Source: Hondaea fermentalgiana (Eukaryota > Sar > Bigyra > Thraustochytrida > Thraustochytriidae). From it: a DNA stretch of 64,000 bases. The stretch is taken from positions 174,007-238,006 of the forward strand of contig NPFB01000018.1 in NCBI GenBank assembly GCA_014084085.1, read 5' to 3'. The notes under the pieces are model-generated. The model was not told the DNA's origin. It did not search any database and was given only the letters and a program-made list of their open reading frames with translations. The first letter of the stretch is position 1; each line of letters starts with the position of its first letter. The position numbers and the translations under genes are program-made. This document shows positions 47,841 to 58,070 of this stretch, piece by piece.

Positions 47841-49787
47841 TCAAAAGTCGACCGAGCCGTCGTGCTCATTCACGACAGCAAACGCAGGCACTACGGAGGG
47901 CCGTTTCGCTTGCTTGGCTGCTCGATCTGCAGCGAGTCGATCTTGCTCCACCGAAATTTCATAGGGTGATACATACTTGCTCTCCGCGGCGGCACCTGCG
48001 CCGCCACTGGCACTGTTGGCGTTGGCGTTCTTCTTGGCGGTTCGCACAGCGACAGCCTCAGCCGCCTTTTGCTGCTGAAACGTAGAAAGAAGTTCAGGCG
48101 ATGACTGCGTTCCATAAGCTTTGGACTTGGCCTTGCGGCCCCGATTTCTGCCATGTTGTTGGGGGCCCACGGCGTCGGGATTGTCGAGAAGTTTCGTCGC
48201 CTCATCCCACTTTTTCCTTTGCCGAATCACATCCATGCGCTCTGCAATAAGGTCACGACGAATCTTTGCATCCTGAGCCGCCTTTTTGCGCTGCTGTACA
48301 ATCTGCTCTTTGCGCGAGAGCATTTTGTCGATTTTCTTTGTGCCTTCATCAATTTTGTTCATGACCTGAAGCCTCTTGTACTCGTCGCGACGTCGCGCCA
48401 TTTCCACCTTCTTCCGCTTTGCCTCGATGCGCAAACGATTGCGCTCCTTTTGTACGGCGAGCTGTTGCTCTTTACTGAGACTGATTTCCTCCAAAGCTTT
48501 TTCGACCTCTTGCTGTTTGATAATAAGCTCTTGCGCGCGAACTTCTTCCTCACGGCGAGCCTCCTGAATAGCGCGCTTTCTCTTTTCCTCGTTTAGCTGC
48601 GCAAGCATGTTTTTGCGACGAAATTCCTCTTGTTTCTCTTCTTCGAGTCGCATGGCGCGCTCTCGTGCCATGAGCTCCTTCAAGTCCGCTTCCTCAGCGC
48701 GCTTTCGTTCGGCGTCTTCGAGCAGCTTGCGGTTCATCTCCATGCGCTCTTGAGCCTTTTGCTGTTTTTCTTGTGCAATTTTAGTGCGTGCCTCCTGCTG
48801 TCGTGCTAGCTTCGCAAGACGGCGGCGCTCCTTTTCTTCTGCCTCGCGTTTGCGCTTGAGAATTGCCTGCTCTGCGACACGCATGCGACGTGCAGTTTCT
48901 TCCTTTAGGGCTTGGGCTTTGCGCTGTCGATCCTGCTCTGCCCGAATCGCCTCCTTGCGTCTTACTTCCTCCTCGTGCCGCTTTCGTTCTGCAATCTCTT
49001 TGTCCCTTCGGAATGCAGCCTCTGCAAGTCTCTTCTTTTGCTTTTCCTGAAACTCGAGTTGCGCTTCGCGCTGCAGTTGCTTCATGCGAGCTTCCTCCGC
49101 GGCCTTTTTCTTGCGAAGTGCCACTTCTTTGTTGATCTTTCGTGCGCGCTCCTCCTCGGCTTTAGCTTTTGCATCTGCGGCTTGCTGGAGCTCAACCTGG
49201 CGCATTTCAAAAGCAAGCATTTGCTCGATTTCTTGCTTTTTGCGAAGCTGAATCTTGCGCAAGCGTTCCTCTTCTTGTTCGACGAGCTTGGCGATGTCGT
49301 CCTCGGGCTCCATGCCGCCGAGTACGGGTGGCGGTTTTTTGCGTCCTTTTTCTGTGTCTTTGCTCGTCTCGCTTCGCTTGACGAGGACATCGCGCGTCTG
49401 CCGCGCCTCCTTCATGAGATCGCGCCGGCGAGTACTGTATTCTTCGTACCGCAACCTTTGGACCTGGGTGGTGATGCCTGGCTCGAAAAAGGAGTCGAGA
49501 TCGCGTACCCGAAGGTCTTCCGAATCGATACCAGTGCTCAGTAGCGCCTCCGAAGATCGTGGTGTCAAGATCACCCGCGGGATGGGTGGGCACATGCCAT
49601 AGACCTTTTGATTGCTCACCGACTCGTAAACATCTTCAATTGTCAGCTTGCGCGACTTGCGTTTCGCTCTTGATCTTCCTTTTGACTTTGACTTGCTTTT
49701 GACGGCTGCCGACGCTGCTTCGATCTCGTCGAGCGCCGTCGGTGAGCCAAGCTCGTGGTCTTCGAGCGACTTGCTTTCACAATCCAT
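47841..49787 (-). CDS. Long charged coiled-coil protein
   Basis: 648 aa; I cannot assign a family. Residues 1-130 include a Lys/Arg-rich NLS-like stretch (KSKSKSKGRSRAKRKSRK) and a conserved-looking segment (GMCPPIPRVILTPRSSEALL, then LDSFFEPGITTQVQRLRYEE). Residues about 165-545 are a nearly unbroken Glu/Lys/Arg/Gln coiled coil. The C-terminal 100 residues are Ala/Gly/Ser-rich and end VPAFAVVNEHDGSVDF. The composition resembles many cytoskeletal or ciliary coiled-coil proteins, but nothing specific supports either. The start at 49787 is the first Met. Confidence 0.75.
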   Translation of the reverse strand: MDCESKSLEDHELGSPTALDEIEAASAAVKSKSKSKGRSRAKRKSRKLTIEDVYESVSNQKVYGMCPPIPRVILTPRSSEALLSTGIDSEDLRVRDLDSFFEPGITTQVQRLRYEEYSTRRRDLMKEARQTRDVLVKRSETSKDTEKGRKKPPPVLGGMEPEDDIAKLVEQEEERLRKIQLRKKQEIEQMLAFEMRQVELQQAADAKAKAEEERARKINKEVALRKKKAAEEARMKQLQREAQLEFQEKQKKRLAEAAFRRDKEIAERKRHEEEVRRKEAIRAEQDRQRKAQALKEETARRMRVAEQAILKRKREAEEKERRRLAKLARQQEARTKIAQEKQQKAQERMEMNRKLLEDAERKRAEEADLKELMARERAMRLEEEKQEEFRRKNMLAQLNEEKRKRAIQEARREEEVRAQELIIKQQEVEKALEEISLSKEQQLAVQKERNRLRIEAKRKKVEMARRRDEYKRLQVMNKIDEGTKKIDKMLSRKEQIVQQRKKAAQDAKIRRDLIAERMDVIRQRKKWDEATKLLDNPDAVGPQQHGRNRGRKAKSKAYGTQSSPELLSTFQQQKAAEAVAVRTAKKNANANSASGGAGAAAESKYVSPYEISVEQDRLAADRAAKQAKRPSVVPAFAVVNEHDGSVDF

Positions 49788-50556
49788 CTTATCGCCAACA
49801 GTGCGTGCGCGAGTACGGGGGAATGCCTATTTGCGTGCGCCTTTGTCTGCGAGCGTACGTGCGTGCTCGCAAGCGCCCTTGCGCTTATTGCACACCGAGA
49901 AGGTGTATCCTCTTCCCACCACGTGAACCTCGCCTGTGCCGACTACGTTATTCCTACCTTATGTTCGAGGCACCGACCGAGCCCGCGCCCGCGCCCGCGC
50001 TCGCGCGACAGCCAAAGGTTCTTGTCTGTCACCGGCGCGACGCTCGCTGAGCCTTACACCAATCAGCCAGCCAGCTAGCTAATGTTCTTTTCTCCGTCGT
50101 TGCCTAAAGGGGAGTTGAGCCAATCAAGCAAGGGCCGAGGGAAGCGAAGAAGCCGCGCTAGTACAACAAGGCAAATGAAGCAAAATTAGGTCAAAACAAG
50201 GCAAGGTATGACAAGGCAAGTCTAGGGAGCTCTGTTTCTTTCAAGGCAAAGAGCACGAGGCTATCAATTGTGTGTGTGCGCGCAAATGAGGCATGAGTGC
50301 GTGCGTGAGTATTGGCCAGCCAGCTGCCTGTGCACGCGGCTGCCGAGACCGCTCTCAAGAAAACGGATCTATCGAGGGGAACAAGGGGAACGGAGACATA
50401 CAGGAAACGAAAGGAAAGAAATAAAGGAAGAGATCAAATTCACAGTCAATCAATCAATCAGTCAATCAATCAATCAGTCAATCAATCAATCAATCAATCG
50501 ATCGATCGATCAATCGTGGGGCTCGCAAAGTCGGAGGGCCCAAGCAGAGGAGCGTT
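49788..50556. other. Intergenic region
   Basis: 769 bases lie between the coiled-coil gene and the 3' end of SEC5. A (TCAA)n microsatellite with interspersed TCAG and GATC occupies 50,446-50,515. No gene was supported. Confidence 0.6.
50446..50515. repeat. (TCAA)n/(GATC)n microsatellite
   Basis: About 70 bases of CAAT tetranucleotides change into ATCG tetranucleotides at the right end, just outside the SEC5 stop codon. Confidence 0.9.
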
Positions 50557-53500
50557 TTAGAGCGGAGGAGGCGTGGGGGGATGCGGAGGACGTTCTGCGC
50601 TCGTGATGATCGAGACTGCGCCCAACGAGGGATCGGCCCCGAGGGCGCGCACCATGAGTGCAGCGCGGCGCGTTGCGTCCATGACAAGTGGGACGATGAC
50701 AGCGTCGTCGTTCTGGGTTGAGCCTTCTTCACGGAACTGCAAATGCATGAGCGTGGATGCAAACGCGTCAGTGGCCTTCTCCGTCTCGAACGACGCAAGT
50801 ACGGTGCGCAAAAAGGCAATCTCGGCCCGAAGCTGAAGAGCGAAGCCTGGGCAGGCAGAGGCATCAAGGCCATTCGCGACTGCGGCAGAGACAGCAAGCG
50901 AGAAGATGAGACCCAGACGGTGCGCGAGGCCACATATCAGACGACGCGTGCCAAGGGCCCCAACACGAAAGGAGCACTCTGCCATGACATGAACGAGGTG
51001 GGCCAAGACATCAAGTGTATACTGCCGCACAGCCGAGGGCGGATTTGGCCAATCTTTGCGCTGAATGACGGCGACAGCTTCGTCAACCAGAGCCTTGAGT
51101 CCCTGGCCATTTTGCTGTACGTACTGGGCCATCAACTTATCCTCGAGTCGCTGGAATTTGTCTTGCTGCTCCCTGACAAAAATGTCAGCTCCGCGAGGAG
51201 ACGACGCCCCGTTGCCGTTGCCGTTGCCATTGCCATTGGCGTTGCCACTGCCCTGCGCACGTTGCTGCTGTGTTCGAAGGCGAGGCTGAATGGCTTCGGC
51301 GAGGAGGGCTTGGATTTGGTCGAGAAAAGTATCACGCAAAAAGTAGCAGTCAGCGAAAAGGAGAGCCACGATATCGGCAGTGGCACCTTTGGCACGCTTG
51401 TCAACCCAAATGCTCACGCTGTTTAGCAAGGTACCCAGCTGTCTGCTCACGTCATCCACTAATTCGTAGAGAAAAGCGTTGCTCCAAAAGGAAAGTCCAT
51501 CTGTACTTCGAACGAGGGTCTGTACGTCTGTGAGGACGACGTGGAGACCCTCAATGGCCCGGACCAAAACGACGAGTTGAGGCACTTGACCTGGGCGCCC
51601 CGTCACACGTGGCAGAGGACTGAAATTATCCTTTTCGATGTCTCGCGCCGTGGCTGCGACCTGCTGTCCAAGTTTACGGTGCACGTATTCGGCGGTGAGA
51701 CGTTCGAGCAGAGCAAAAGGTTCGGTGCGAGCAATGAAAGCAACCGCTTTAGCGTCGTGGGCGCGTTTCCGCTCAAGACGTTTGGCAGCGTGCGCCGCAG
51801 CATTGAAAGCTCCGCGTGCACGCATCGAGCGACAGTGCGACAAAAGGCTCTGGAGATTCTTCCTCGCAGCGGGCAAGTCGTCGTGAGCAAAATCGTCCTC
51901 CACCACGCGGCGGCCCACATCAATATAGGCGCTGATGATGCTCCAAGCCATCTCATCGCTCGATTTTCGACGCTCAGCAAGGTCCTCGAGCGTACAATTT
52001 GCGGCAGAACGCTTTCGAATATCAAAGAGAAGATCAGTTGATCCCGCGCGACTTCGCGTATCTCCATCCTGAGCATTTGCACCCGATGCAGCACCCCCTC
52101 CACGAACATCGTCATCGCCGAGCGCGGCGCCTGCGCCACGTTGATTACCACGTGCGTTGCGAAGTCGAGCGAGCTCGTCCATGACCTCTGTGTCGGCGTC
52201 GAGATCGGGGTTCGCGTCGGGGACAATTTGCAGTCCTCCACTCCCACGACTCGTGACAATGGCCCCGGACTCGCCCTTGACGCGATTGAGAACGTCAAAA
52301 ATATGTTCCTTGCCGGACGATGCGCTCGAAGGGTCGAGACAGACACGCGCGTCCTCCCAGATGCCCAAGTAGGCCCGGGCTATCCTGGTGGCACGTCCAA
52401 GGGCACCGGAGTCCGTGGGATCAATGCCTTGCAGGGCAGCGGCACCGTGCGCCTGTTGACTGACAGCGAGCATGAGAAAGGGGTCGTTCTCGTCATCAAG
52501 CATGCGGTGAAGCTTGCTTCCCTTTGGCACGTGATCGCGCAGCTCGAGCAAGAGACTGAGGGCTTCTGTGCAAAGGAGACTGTCAATTTGGTCTTTGCGC
52601 AACGCAAGGTCCGTGTCTTCGGTAAGGTTCCCGGGATGTTCTGTGTCGCGGGCACCCGATTTTACAGACGCGGCCTGGACAGCCCCTCCGTCTTTGGCTG
52701 CAAGCTTTGTTTTCAGAGCTACGCAAAGATCAATGCCGCAGGACTCGAGGTCACGAACAGCATCATGGTAAAAGGTCCTCCGATCCTGCTTAGCCGTCAT
52801 GCCAGGGCTGCTCGACGAGTTGGAGCGCGGGCGGTCAAGAAGAGCGAGAAGCTGACCAACATTGGAAAACTCAATGACAGCAACAATCCACTTGTGGCGT
52901 GCCATGAGATCACGGAGCCGCTGCGGGAGCTGCCAGAGATACTCGAGACGCTGTAGCATGTCCGCAGCGCGACGAAGCTTGCGAATGCGCTTGCGCTTCT
53001 GCAACAATGGGACAAAGCTCGTATTGGCCGTTTCCAGCGCTTGGTCCAAGGCTCCGTTGACGCGAATAGTACGCCCAGGGCCTTTGGATGCGGGGCCATT
53101 CTGATTCTGTTGCTGCAGCTGTTGCAGCTGTTGCTGCTGCGACTGAGAGGCCTGCCCAGATTGTTTTGAGTTCTTCTTTGCAGCCGCCCGCGTCTTGCCG
53201 TTGCTTCCAGGTGCACGTGAAGAAATTTCCGTGCCGGCAGGGCCGGCGACGGCAGCGCCTGCAGCAGAGCTTGAAGACGCGGTCGCGTCGCGTAAAGAAG
53301 CCTCGCTCTCTTGTTTCATGAGAGCATCAATTTGGCCAATCGTGTAGCGACAATGGACAAATTCGTCAAAGTTCTCACGAACTAGATTGCGCATACGTCG
53401 ATTTTGATCCTCATTGTCTTGCTCAAGATTATGAAGACCTTTGACGAGATCGCCGAGCTCGGTGGTCCGATGCACGCGCCAAAGCAATAGGCTTGGACTG

Positions 53501-55434
53501 AAGTTCTCTGAACTTGGGAGAAGAGACAGCTTGACTTGTGCTGCGGCCTCTGCGCGTTTGGATGTAAAGGAGGCGCTGGTAATGGACTTGAAGGATCCCG
53601 AGTCAGGTCGACGGCGATTTTTCGTTGCGTGCTCAAAGATTTCGGACATGACTTGACGATCGAGAAAGCGGTCACGATCTTCTTGGGAGATTTCTGGAGT
53701 GGGCCGCGCTGACGTGACATTCGCTGTGCTCATAGCAGTAGCAGCCGTGGCGCTCCGCAGAGGTGGTTTCGGTGGTTTTCCTGAGCCAGTTTGCGCCTTT
53801 CCCAAGGACATGGATGCGGCAGACTCTGTGGTTCTCTTGACGGTGGACTTGCGACGAAATGTGCGAAAACGTCGATGTCGGGTCGACTTTTCGGCCGAAA
53901 GCTCTGCATCAGGCGTCCACTCGGCACCTCCCCCGGCGCTACTGCCAGAGTAATGCGAGTCTGTCTCTAAGGCGCCAGGTGTGCCAGCAGTGGTACTTGC
54001 GCGGCGCGACTTGCGACCTCGAATGAGAGCTTTTAGCCGCGAAGTCTTGGACGCGCGACGGGTCGGAGGACCTCCACTCGCGCGGCTCATGCTCGGGCTG
54101 ATTGGCGGACTTGATGCAAGTGAATCATTGTCGCTGTCGTCCGTGTTGGTGTCAATGAAGCCAGGAGGACTCATCGGGGTGGCATCTTCCTCAGCATTTG
54201 GGGTGTGTTCTGGATCGAATGAGCGAGGCGTGGCACTCTTTGCAGCTGCTGAGGCGGCCGCAGCAGCGGCCGTCGCGGCAGCGGTCATTTTCGACTTTCG
54301 TTTATTCGATGCGGAGGCTGCATTGGGTGCAAAGGCGAAAAAATTGATTTGTGCCTCGAATACGCGAAGGTCGCCAGCGCGCACACGAAGAGGATCGTCA
54401 ATACGGGTCGTATTGGCGCCAATGGACTTGAAGGAGTCGGTGAGGCGCTGCGCTGCGGTGGCCTGGGCCTCGAGCTTGGCCTCATCATCGACGGCACTTG
54501 ATGTGCTTTGGGAGAGACCGCTCTTGTTCTGGGGCGAGGCTGCGGCCTGCTCCTTTTGAATTGCGTCCTTGAGGACGGAGGCAAGCAAGGTTTTTGCCGG
54601 GTTTACGTCGTCGATAAAGGTATCATGGTCGGGATCTCGTTCGGAACCGTCGAGATCAGTGGGGCGTTCTGCGTCAAGATGTACGCCCGTCCATGATCCG
54701 GGGTCTTGTTCGCGTGCTTTGGCTTCGCTGTTGGGGTCATCTTCGAGGTCGTCGTCGAATTCATCCTCCCACTCAATATAAAGATCGTGCGCGTCATCGT
54801 CCTTGAGAAGTTGCTCCAGCACGTGGTCAGCATGGGCATGCGGAGAGTTTGCGGACGGGTCGCGTCGGAGCGCGCGCTGGTGGCGAAGCACACTTTGTAT
54901 GAGGCGAAAGGCTTGCTGGCGCGTCTGCTGATCGACGTGAAGGTCGAAATTGATTTTTTGCAGAAGCGAGAGCGGTAGCGATGTGAATGCCTCGTGAAAG
55001 ATCGGCGCGGAAAGATGCGAAGGATGAAGATTGATGACTTTGTCGAGGAAGTCAATGGCCATGGTGGCGCTCTGTGTGAGCTGAACGCCGCCGTGGTCTT
55101 TGCGTCGTTTGGGGAGACCTGCGAGGTGCACGAGTCCCGTGCGCACGTGGGCCTTTGCGGGTGCGGGCGATTCGACGCGCAGGGCATCACCGACCAGGAC
55201 TGTCTCCACCTGGGCCGGGCTGAGCTGGGGCGGGTCTCCTGGGTCGAGAAACCATCTTGAGAACTTGGCGAGGGCCTTTTTCCGCTTCGAGCTCGCCGTG
55301 AAGCTCGACGACGGCTGAATGCCCTCCAGCAGCTCGTCCACGTGCGCCTGCACCAGGACGGCCAGGCCCTGCCCTCCGCCGCCGCCTCCTGCTCCTGCTC
55401 CGCCTCCTCCTCTGCCGCCGCCGCCGGACTCCAT
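50557..55434 (-). CDS. SEC5: Exocyst complex component Sec5
   Basis: 1,625 aa; longer than animal or yeast Sec5 (about 900-970). The exocyst tethers secretory vesicles to the plasma membrane. The conserved core begins near residue 647: LLWRVHRTTELGDLVKGLHN, then MRNLVRENFDEFVHCRYTIG (about 681-700), typical of the Sec5 N-terminal helical bundle. LLQKRKRIRKLRRAADMLQR (about 810) and IVAVIEFSNVGQLLALL follow. The C-terminal half is helical, ending in a Sec5-like bundle (TVLASFETEKATDAFASTL). Residues 17-200 form a separate conserved-looking region, and 200-620 are disordered with poly-Ala and Ser/Thr runs. Gln-rich repeats interrupt the core near 765-785. The start MESGGGG is the first Met. It is divergent from the nitroreductase gene. 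Confidence 0.85.
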   Translation of the reverse strand: MESGGGGRGGGGAGAGGGGGGQGLAVLVQAHVDELLEGIQPSSSFTASSKRKKALAKFSRWFLDPGDPPQLSPAQVETVLVGDALRVESPAPAKAHVRTGLVHLAGLPKRRKDHGGVQLTQSATMAIDFLDKVINLHPSHLSAPIFHEAFTSLPLSLLQKINFDLHVDQQTRQQAFRLIQSVLRHQRALRRDPSANSPHAHADHVLEQLLKDDDAHDLYIEWEDEFDDDLEDDPNSEAKAREQDPGSWTGVHLDAERPTDLDGSERDPDHDTFIDDVNPAKTLLASVLKDAIQKEQAAASPQNKSGLSQSTSSAVDDEAKLEAQATAAQRLTDSFKSIGANTTRIDDPLRVRAGDLRVFEAQINFFAFAPNAASASNKRKSKMTAAATAAAAAASAAAKSATPRSFDPEHTPNAEEDATPMSPPGFIDTNTDDSDNDSLASSPPISPSMSRASGGPPTRRASKTSRLKALIRGRKSRRASTTAGTPGALETDSHYSGSSAGGGAEWTPDAELSAEKSTRHRRFRTFRRKSTVKRTTESAASMSLGKAQTGSGKPPKPPLRSATAATAMSTANVTSARPTPEISQEDRDRFLDRQVMSEIFEHATKNRRRPDSGSFKSITSASFTSKRAEAAAQVKLSLLPSSENFSPSLLLWRVHRTTELGDLVKGLHNLEQDNEDQNRRMRNLVRENFDEFVHCRYTIGQIDALMKQESEASLRDATASSSSAAGAAVAGPAGTEISSRAPGSNGKTRAAAKKNSKQSGQASQSQQQQLQQLQQQNQNGPASKGPGRTIRVNGALDQALETANTSFVPLLQKRKRIRKLRRAADMLQRLEYLWQLPQRLRDLMARHKWIVAVIEFSNVGQLLALLDRPRSNSSSSPGMTAKQDRRTFYHDAVRDLESCGIDLCVALKTKLAAKDGGAVQAASVKSGARDTEHPGNLTEDTDLALRKDQIDSLLCTEALSLLLELRDHVPKGSKLHRMLDDENDPFLMLAVSQQAHGAAALQGIDPTDSGALGRATRIARAYLGIWEDARVCLDPSSASSGKEHIFDVLNRVKGESGAIVTSRGSGGLQIVPDANPDLDADTEVMDELARLRNARGNQRGAGAALGDDDVRGGGAASGANAQDGDTRSRAGSTDLLFDIRKRSAANCTLEDLAERRKSSDEMAWSIISAYIDVGRRVVEDDFAHDDLPAARKNLQSLLSHCRSMRARGAFNAAAHAAKRLERKRAHDAKAVAFIARTEPFALLERLTAEYVHRKLGQQVAATARDIEKDNFSPLPRVTGRPGQVPQLVVLVRAIEGLHVVLTDVQTLVRSTDGLSFWSNAFLYELVDDVSRQLGTLLNSVSIWVDKRAKGATADIVALLFADCYFLRDTFLDQIQALLAEAIQPRLRTQQQRAQGSGNANGNGNGNGNGASSPRGADIFVREQQDKFQRLEDKLMAQYVQQNGQGLKALVDEAVAVIQRKDWPNPPSAVRQYTLDVLAHLVHVMAECSFRVGALGTRRLICGLAHRLGLIFSLAVSAAVANGLDASACPGFALQLRAEIAFLRTVLASFETEKATDAFASTLMHLQFREEGSTQNDDAVIVPLVMDATRRAALMVRALGADPSLGAVSIITSAERPPHPPTPPPL

Positions 55435-55826
55435 CGTATCCGGCGCGGTTTGCGAGCGCCTGACTGTCTGTCTCGACGATCGTCCTTCAGCGATGATCAG
55501 AGAGAAGAGAAGGCCGCGATCGTAAATGGGCTATGCGAAGCGGTCTATCTAGGGCGGTCCCAGAATTCGGAACGAGGTCCAACGTGGTACCTGTCCGCTG
55601 CGTACAGGGAATCCCAGGCGGGCCGAGCAGAACAAGAGCAAGCAAACCTGAATAGAGTCCGCCAGACCGCCAAACCCCGAGCCGGAGCGCGCCTCGAGCA
55701 GCGCCAGAAGGGGACAAGGACTGTCGCGTTGAGATCACGTCGAGGCAAGCGAGCGGGGACCGTCGCGGCGAGGAGATCGTCGACGAAGAGTCTGAGGTTG
55801 CGAGCTCGCACGTGCAGAAAGGCACC
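55435..55826. promoter_or_regulatory. Divergent promoter region SEC5/nitroreductase
   Basis: 392 bases lie between divergent start codons. No specific element was recognised. Confidence 0.35.
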
Positions 55827-56796
55827 ATGAACGTCTCGGAGGCCACGAAGCACCGCAAGTCGGTCCGTCAGTTCCTGGACAAACCCGTCGCAGAGGAAAC
55901 GGTGCGAAAGCTGCTGGAGCTCGCAGCCAGGTCGCCGTCTGGCGGCAACACGCAGGTACGTACGGAATGATGACGAAGGCAAATCCTTGTCCTGAGACAA
56001 GAAAATGGCTCTTGCGTTTGAAGTTGTTCAAGCATGATCGCATCAGGCTGAGGGACATGTTTGACTGAAGAATCTTGACATGTACGCGCGAACACAACAC
56101 AACACACATGCATAGCCATGGCACGTATACGTTGTGATGGGAGACGCCAAGGTGGAACTTTCGGCGAAGGCGATGGAAGCTGTGATGAAAGGCGGTTTCG
56201 ACGCGCCGGAGTTCAACATCTACCCCTCGGCGGCGGAGTCCAAGGAGTTTTTGGATCGTCGGCGGCAGCTCGGGTTCAAGATGTACGAGCTTATGGGGAT
56301 TGCGCGTGATGACAAGGCGGGTCGCGCAGAAGCCATGCTCAAGAACTACGATTTCTTTGGTGCTCCCGTGGGCCTCATTGTCACTGTAGATCGCGTCTGC
56401 GATCGCAACGGTAGGTTATTTCCGATTAGGCTTTTATGGTGCTGGGCAAGAGCAGAATGGAGCTGTGAAGGAAAGGGTAGGTCTATAATAAAAAGGAAAT
56501 CGTCCTGACGCAATTGGTCGATGAATTGCATGTACAAACACACAGGCTGGGGCCACGTGGGCATGTTCCTGCAAACCCTGTGCTTGCTGGCGTGCGACTT
56601 TGGCCTTGAAACTTGCTTGCAGGAGGCGTGGTCGTCGATTCATCAGACGATTTACAAGCAGCTCAATATCCCGGACTCGGAAATGCTGTGGTGCGGCGTC
56701 GCGCTGGGCTATGCGGACTGGTCCGCCAAGGTAAATGACCTGGAGAGCGAGCGGGAACCCGTGGAGAAGTTCGCCACCTTTATCAACAAGCTGTGA
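55827..56796 (+). CDS. Nitroreductase-family FMN oxidoreductase, three exons
   Basis: The gene is reconstructed from three exons: 55827-55955, 56116-56410 and 56546-56796. Together they encode 224 aa, a normal nitroreductase length. Exon 1 gives the FMN-binding start (HRKSVRQFLDKP) and reads RSPSGGNTQ; exon 2 continues with PWHVYVVMGDAKVEL, completing the SGGNTQPW motif. Exon 3 gives GWGHVGMFLQTLCLLA and GLETCLQEAW, typical of the C-terminal half. Intron 1 (phase 0) is GTACGT...TAG; intron 2 (phase 1) is GTAGGT...CAG. Enzymes of this family reduce nitroaromatics, quinones or related compounds with NAD(P)H. The family is common in bacteria, so bacterial origin is possible, but the introns show it is adapted to this nucleus. 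Confidence 0.92.
55956..56115 (+). other. Intron 1 of nitroreductase gene
   Basis: 160 bases, GT...AG, phase 0. Removal joins NTQ to PWHV in the conserved FMN motif. Confidence 0.92.
56411..56545 (+). other. Intron 2 of nitroreductase gene
   Basis: 135 bases, GT...AG, phase 1. Removal restores DRN-G-WGHVGMF; reading through would hit a stop. Confidence 0.9.
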
Positions 56797-56974
56797 GCAA
56801 GCATTTTCTCAAAACACACGACCTTTTTCGCAGGCAGGCAAGCCGCCGGTGGAAAAGACCAAATCAATTTATAAGTTCAAGTATCTTTCAATCGTCGCTT
56901 CTTTTTTATAAATTGCAATGGTCATATTGATGGTTGGGGGGTTAGTTGATGTGTGAAACCTCGAATGGCCTTTA

Positions 56975-57225
56975 CCTGATATTAAGCGAGCGATGGCGAC
57001 CCTCCTTTTGACGAATACCCACCCTTCGCTGAGACCCGCACCTGAGCTTTTTTTTCAATTTCATGAATCGCAGGCCTGAGGTCCTGAACGTTCACAAAAT
57101 ACCTTCTTTTCTGGGCGCCGATGTGAAAGCTCGAATGGCGTATGGTGACCTCCTCCTGACGAATGCCCTTCGCTAAGACCTGCACCCATTCTTTTCCATG
57201 TACCGCAGGCCGAAGGTCCACTTTT
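56975..57225 (-). repeat. Diverged duplicated unit with DLRPA(V/I)H peptide
   Basis: Read on the minus strand, two units of about 100-130 bases resemble each other. Both translate in one frame as DLRPAVHGKEWVQVLAKG and DLRPAIHEIEKKAQVRVSAKG, with an intervening FVNVQ. It may be a decayed coding repeat, possibly from a mobile element, or a simple duplicated sequence. No flanking protein was found. Confidence 0.5.
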
Positions 57226-57544
57226 ATACCTGTTCTCTGGTATAAAATTCATGGTCGCCAAATAGTCCAGTCGCACCTCCACTCAAGCGCAGCCCTAGTC
57301 ATCTAGACGTCGTGTCCTGGCGTCGTCGTGTGTCGTCGCGTGCCGCGTCTCAACCCCCTCGCGCCAGCTTGCCACGATCGCTTGCTCGCTCGCTCGCTCG
57401 ATCGATCGATCGATCGCCGCCAGTGCTGCGCGAGTGCTCTGCTCTGCGCCCTCCTACTTTGCCTTCCCGGCCGGTCGACGGCGCACCAAGGCCTGCGTAG
57501 GGGTTCCTAGGCGCGTGCTAGCCCCACACGGCGCGGACGACCGA

Positions 57545-57560
57545 CCCCCCCCCCCCCCCC
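57545..57560 (+). repeat. Poly-C tract (16 C)
   Basis: An uninterrupted run of 16 C. Confidence 0.9.
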
Positions 57561-57897
57561 GCCGCTTGCTCCTTCCAGCGCGCACACTTTCTCTCCCGCA
57601 GCTGGCCGGCTGTGGCAGGCGCCGCCCAACCACCGGCACGACGCCCAAGACCGCTGCGGCCAGCAACCACGCATGCACGCAAGCCTTGCGGCTGCTGCCC
57701 CGAGGCCTCGCGCAGCTCGCCGCGACGCGACGGCAGCGGCGCGAGGTATGCGCGGGGAGAGGGCGAGGGACGCAGCGAGGGTTGCGCTCGCGGGAGCGGG
57801 GGAGAGGTGCGAGCGAGTGGGATTGATCCTCCTCACTCATCTTTTCCTTTTTTGTCTTGTGTTTTGCCGCGTGCACCTGGCGCGGGTGACGAGCATT

Positions 57898-58070
57898 GCA
57901 TCGCATCGCATCGCATCGCATCGCATCGCATCGCGCACGGCATGGTATGGCATCACATCGTGCACGGCATGGTATGGCATCGCTCGCACGGCATCGCATC
58001 GCATCGCAAGGCATCGCGTTGCTCACGCACGGCGTCGCGTTGCTCACGCACGGCGTCGCTCGGTGGCGCG
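57898..58070. repeat. (GCATC)n array with decayed flank
   Basis: About seven perfect GCATC pentamers at 57898-57934 are followed by mixed GCATGGTATG and CACGGCGTCGCGTTGCT repeats. Confidence 0.85.

Noticed and set aside
57898..58070. GCATC array considered as a CRISPR-like array
   Set aside because: The units are 5-bp simple repeats without unique spacers, and the genome is eukaryotic.
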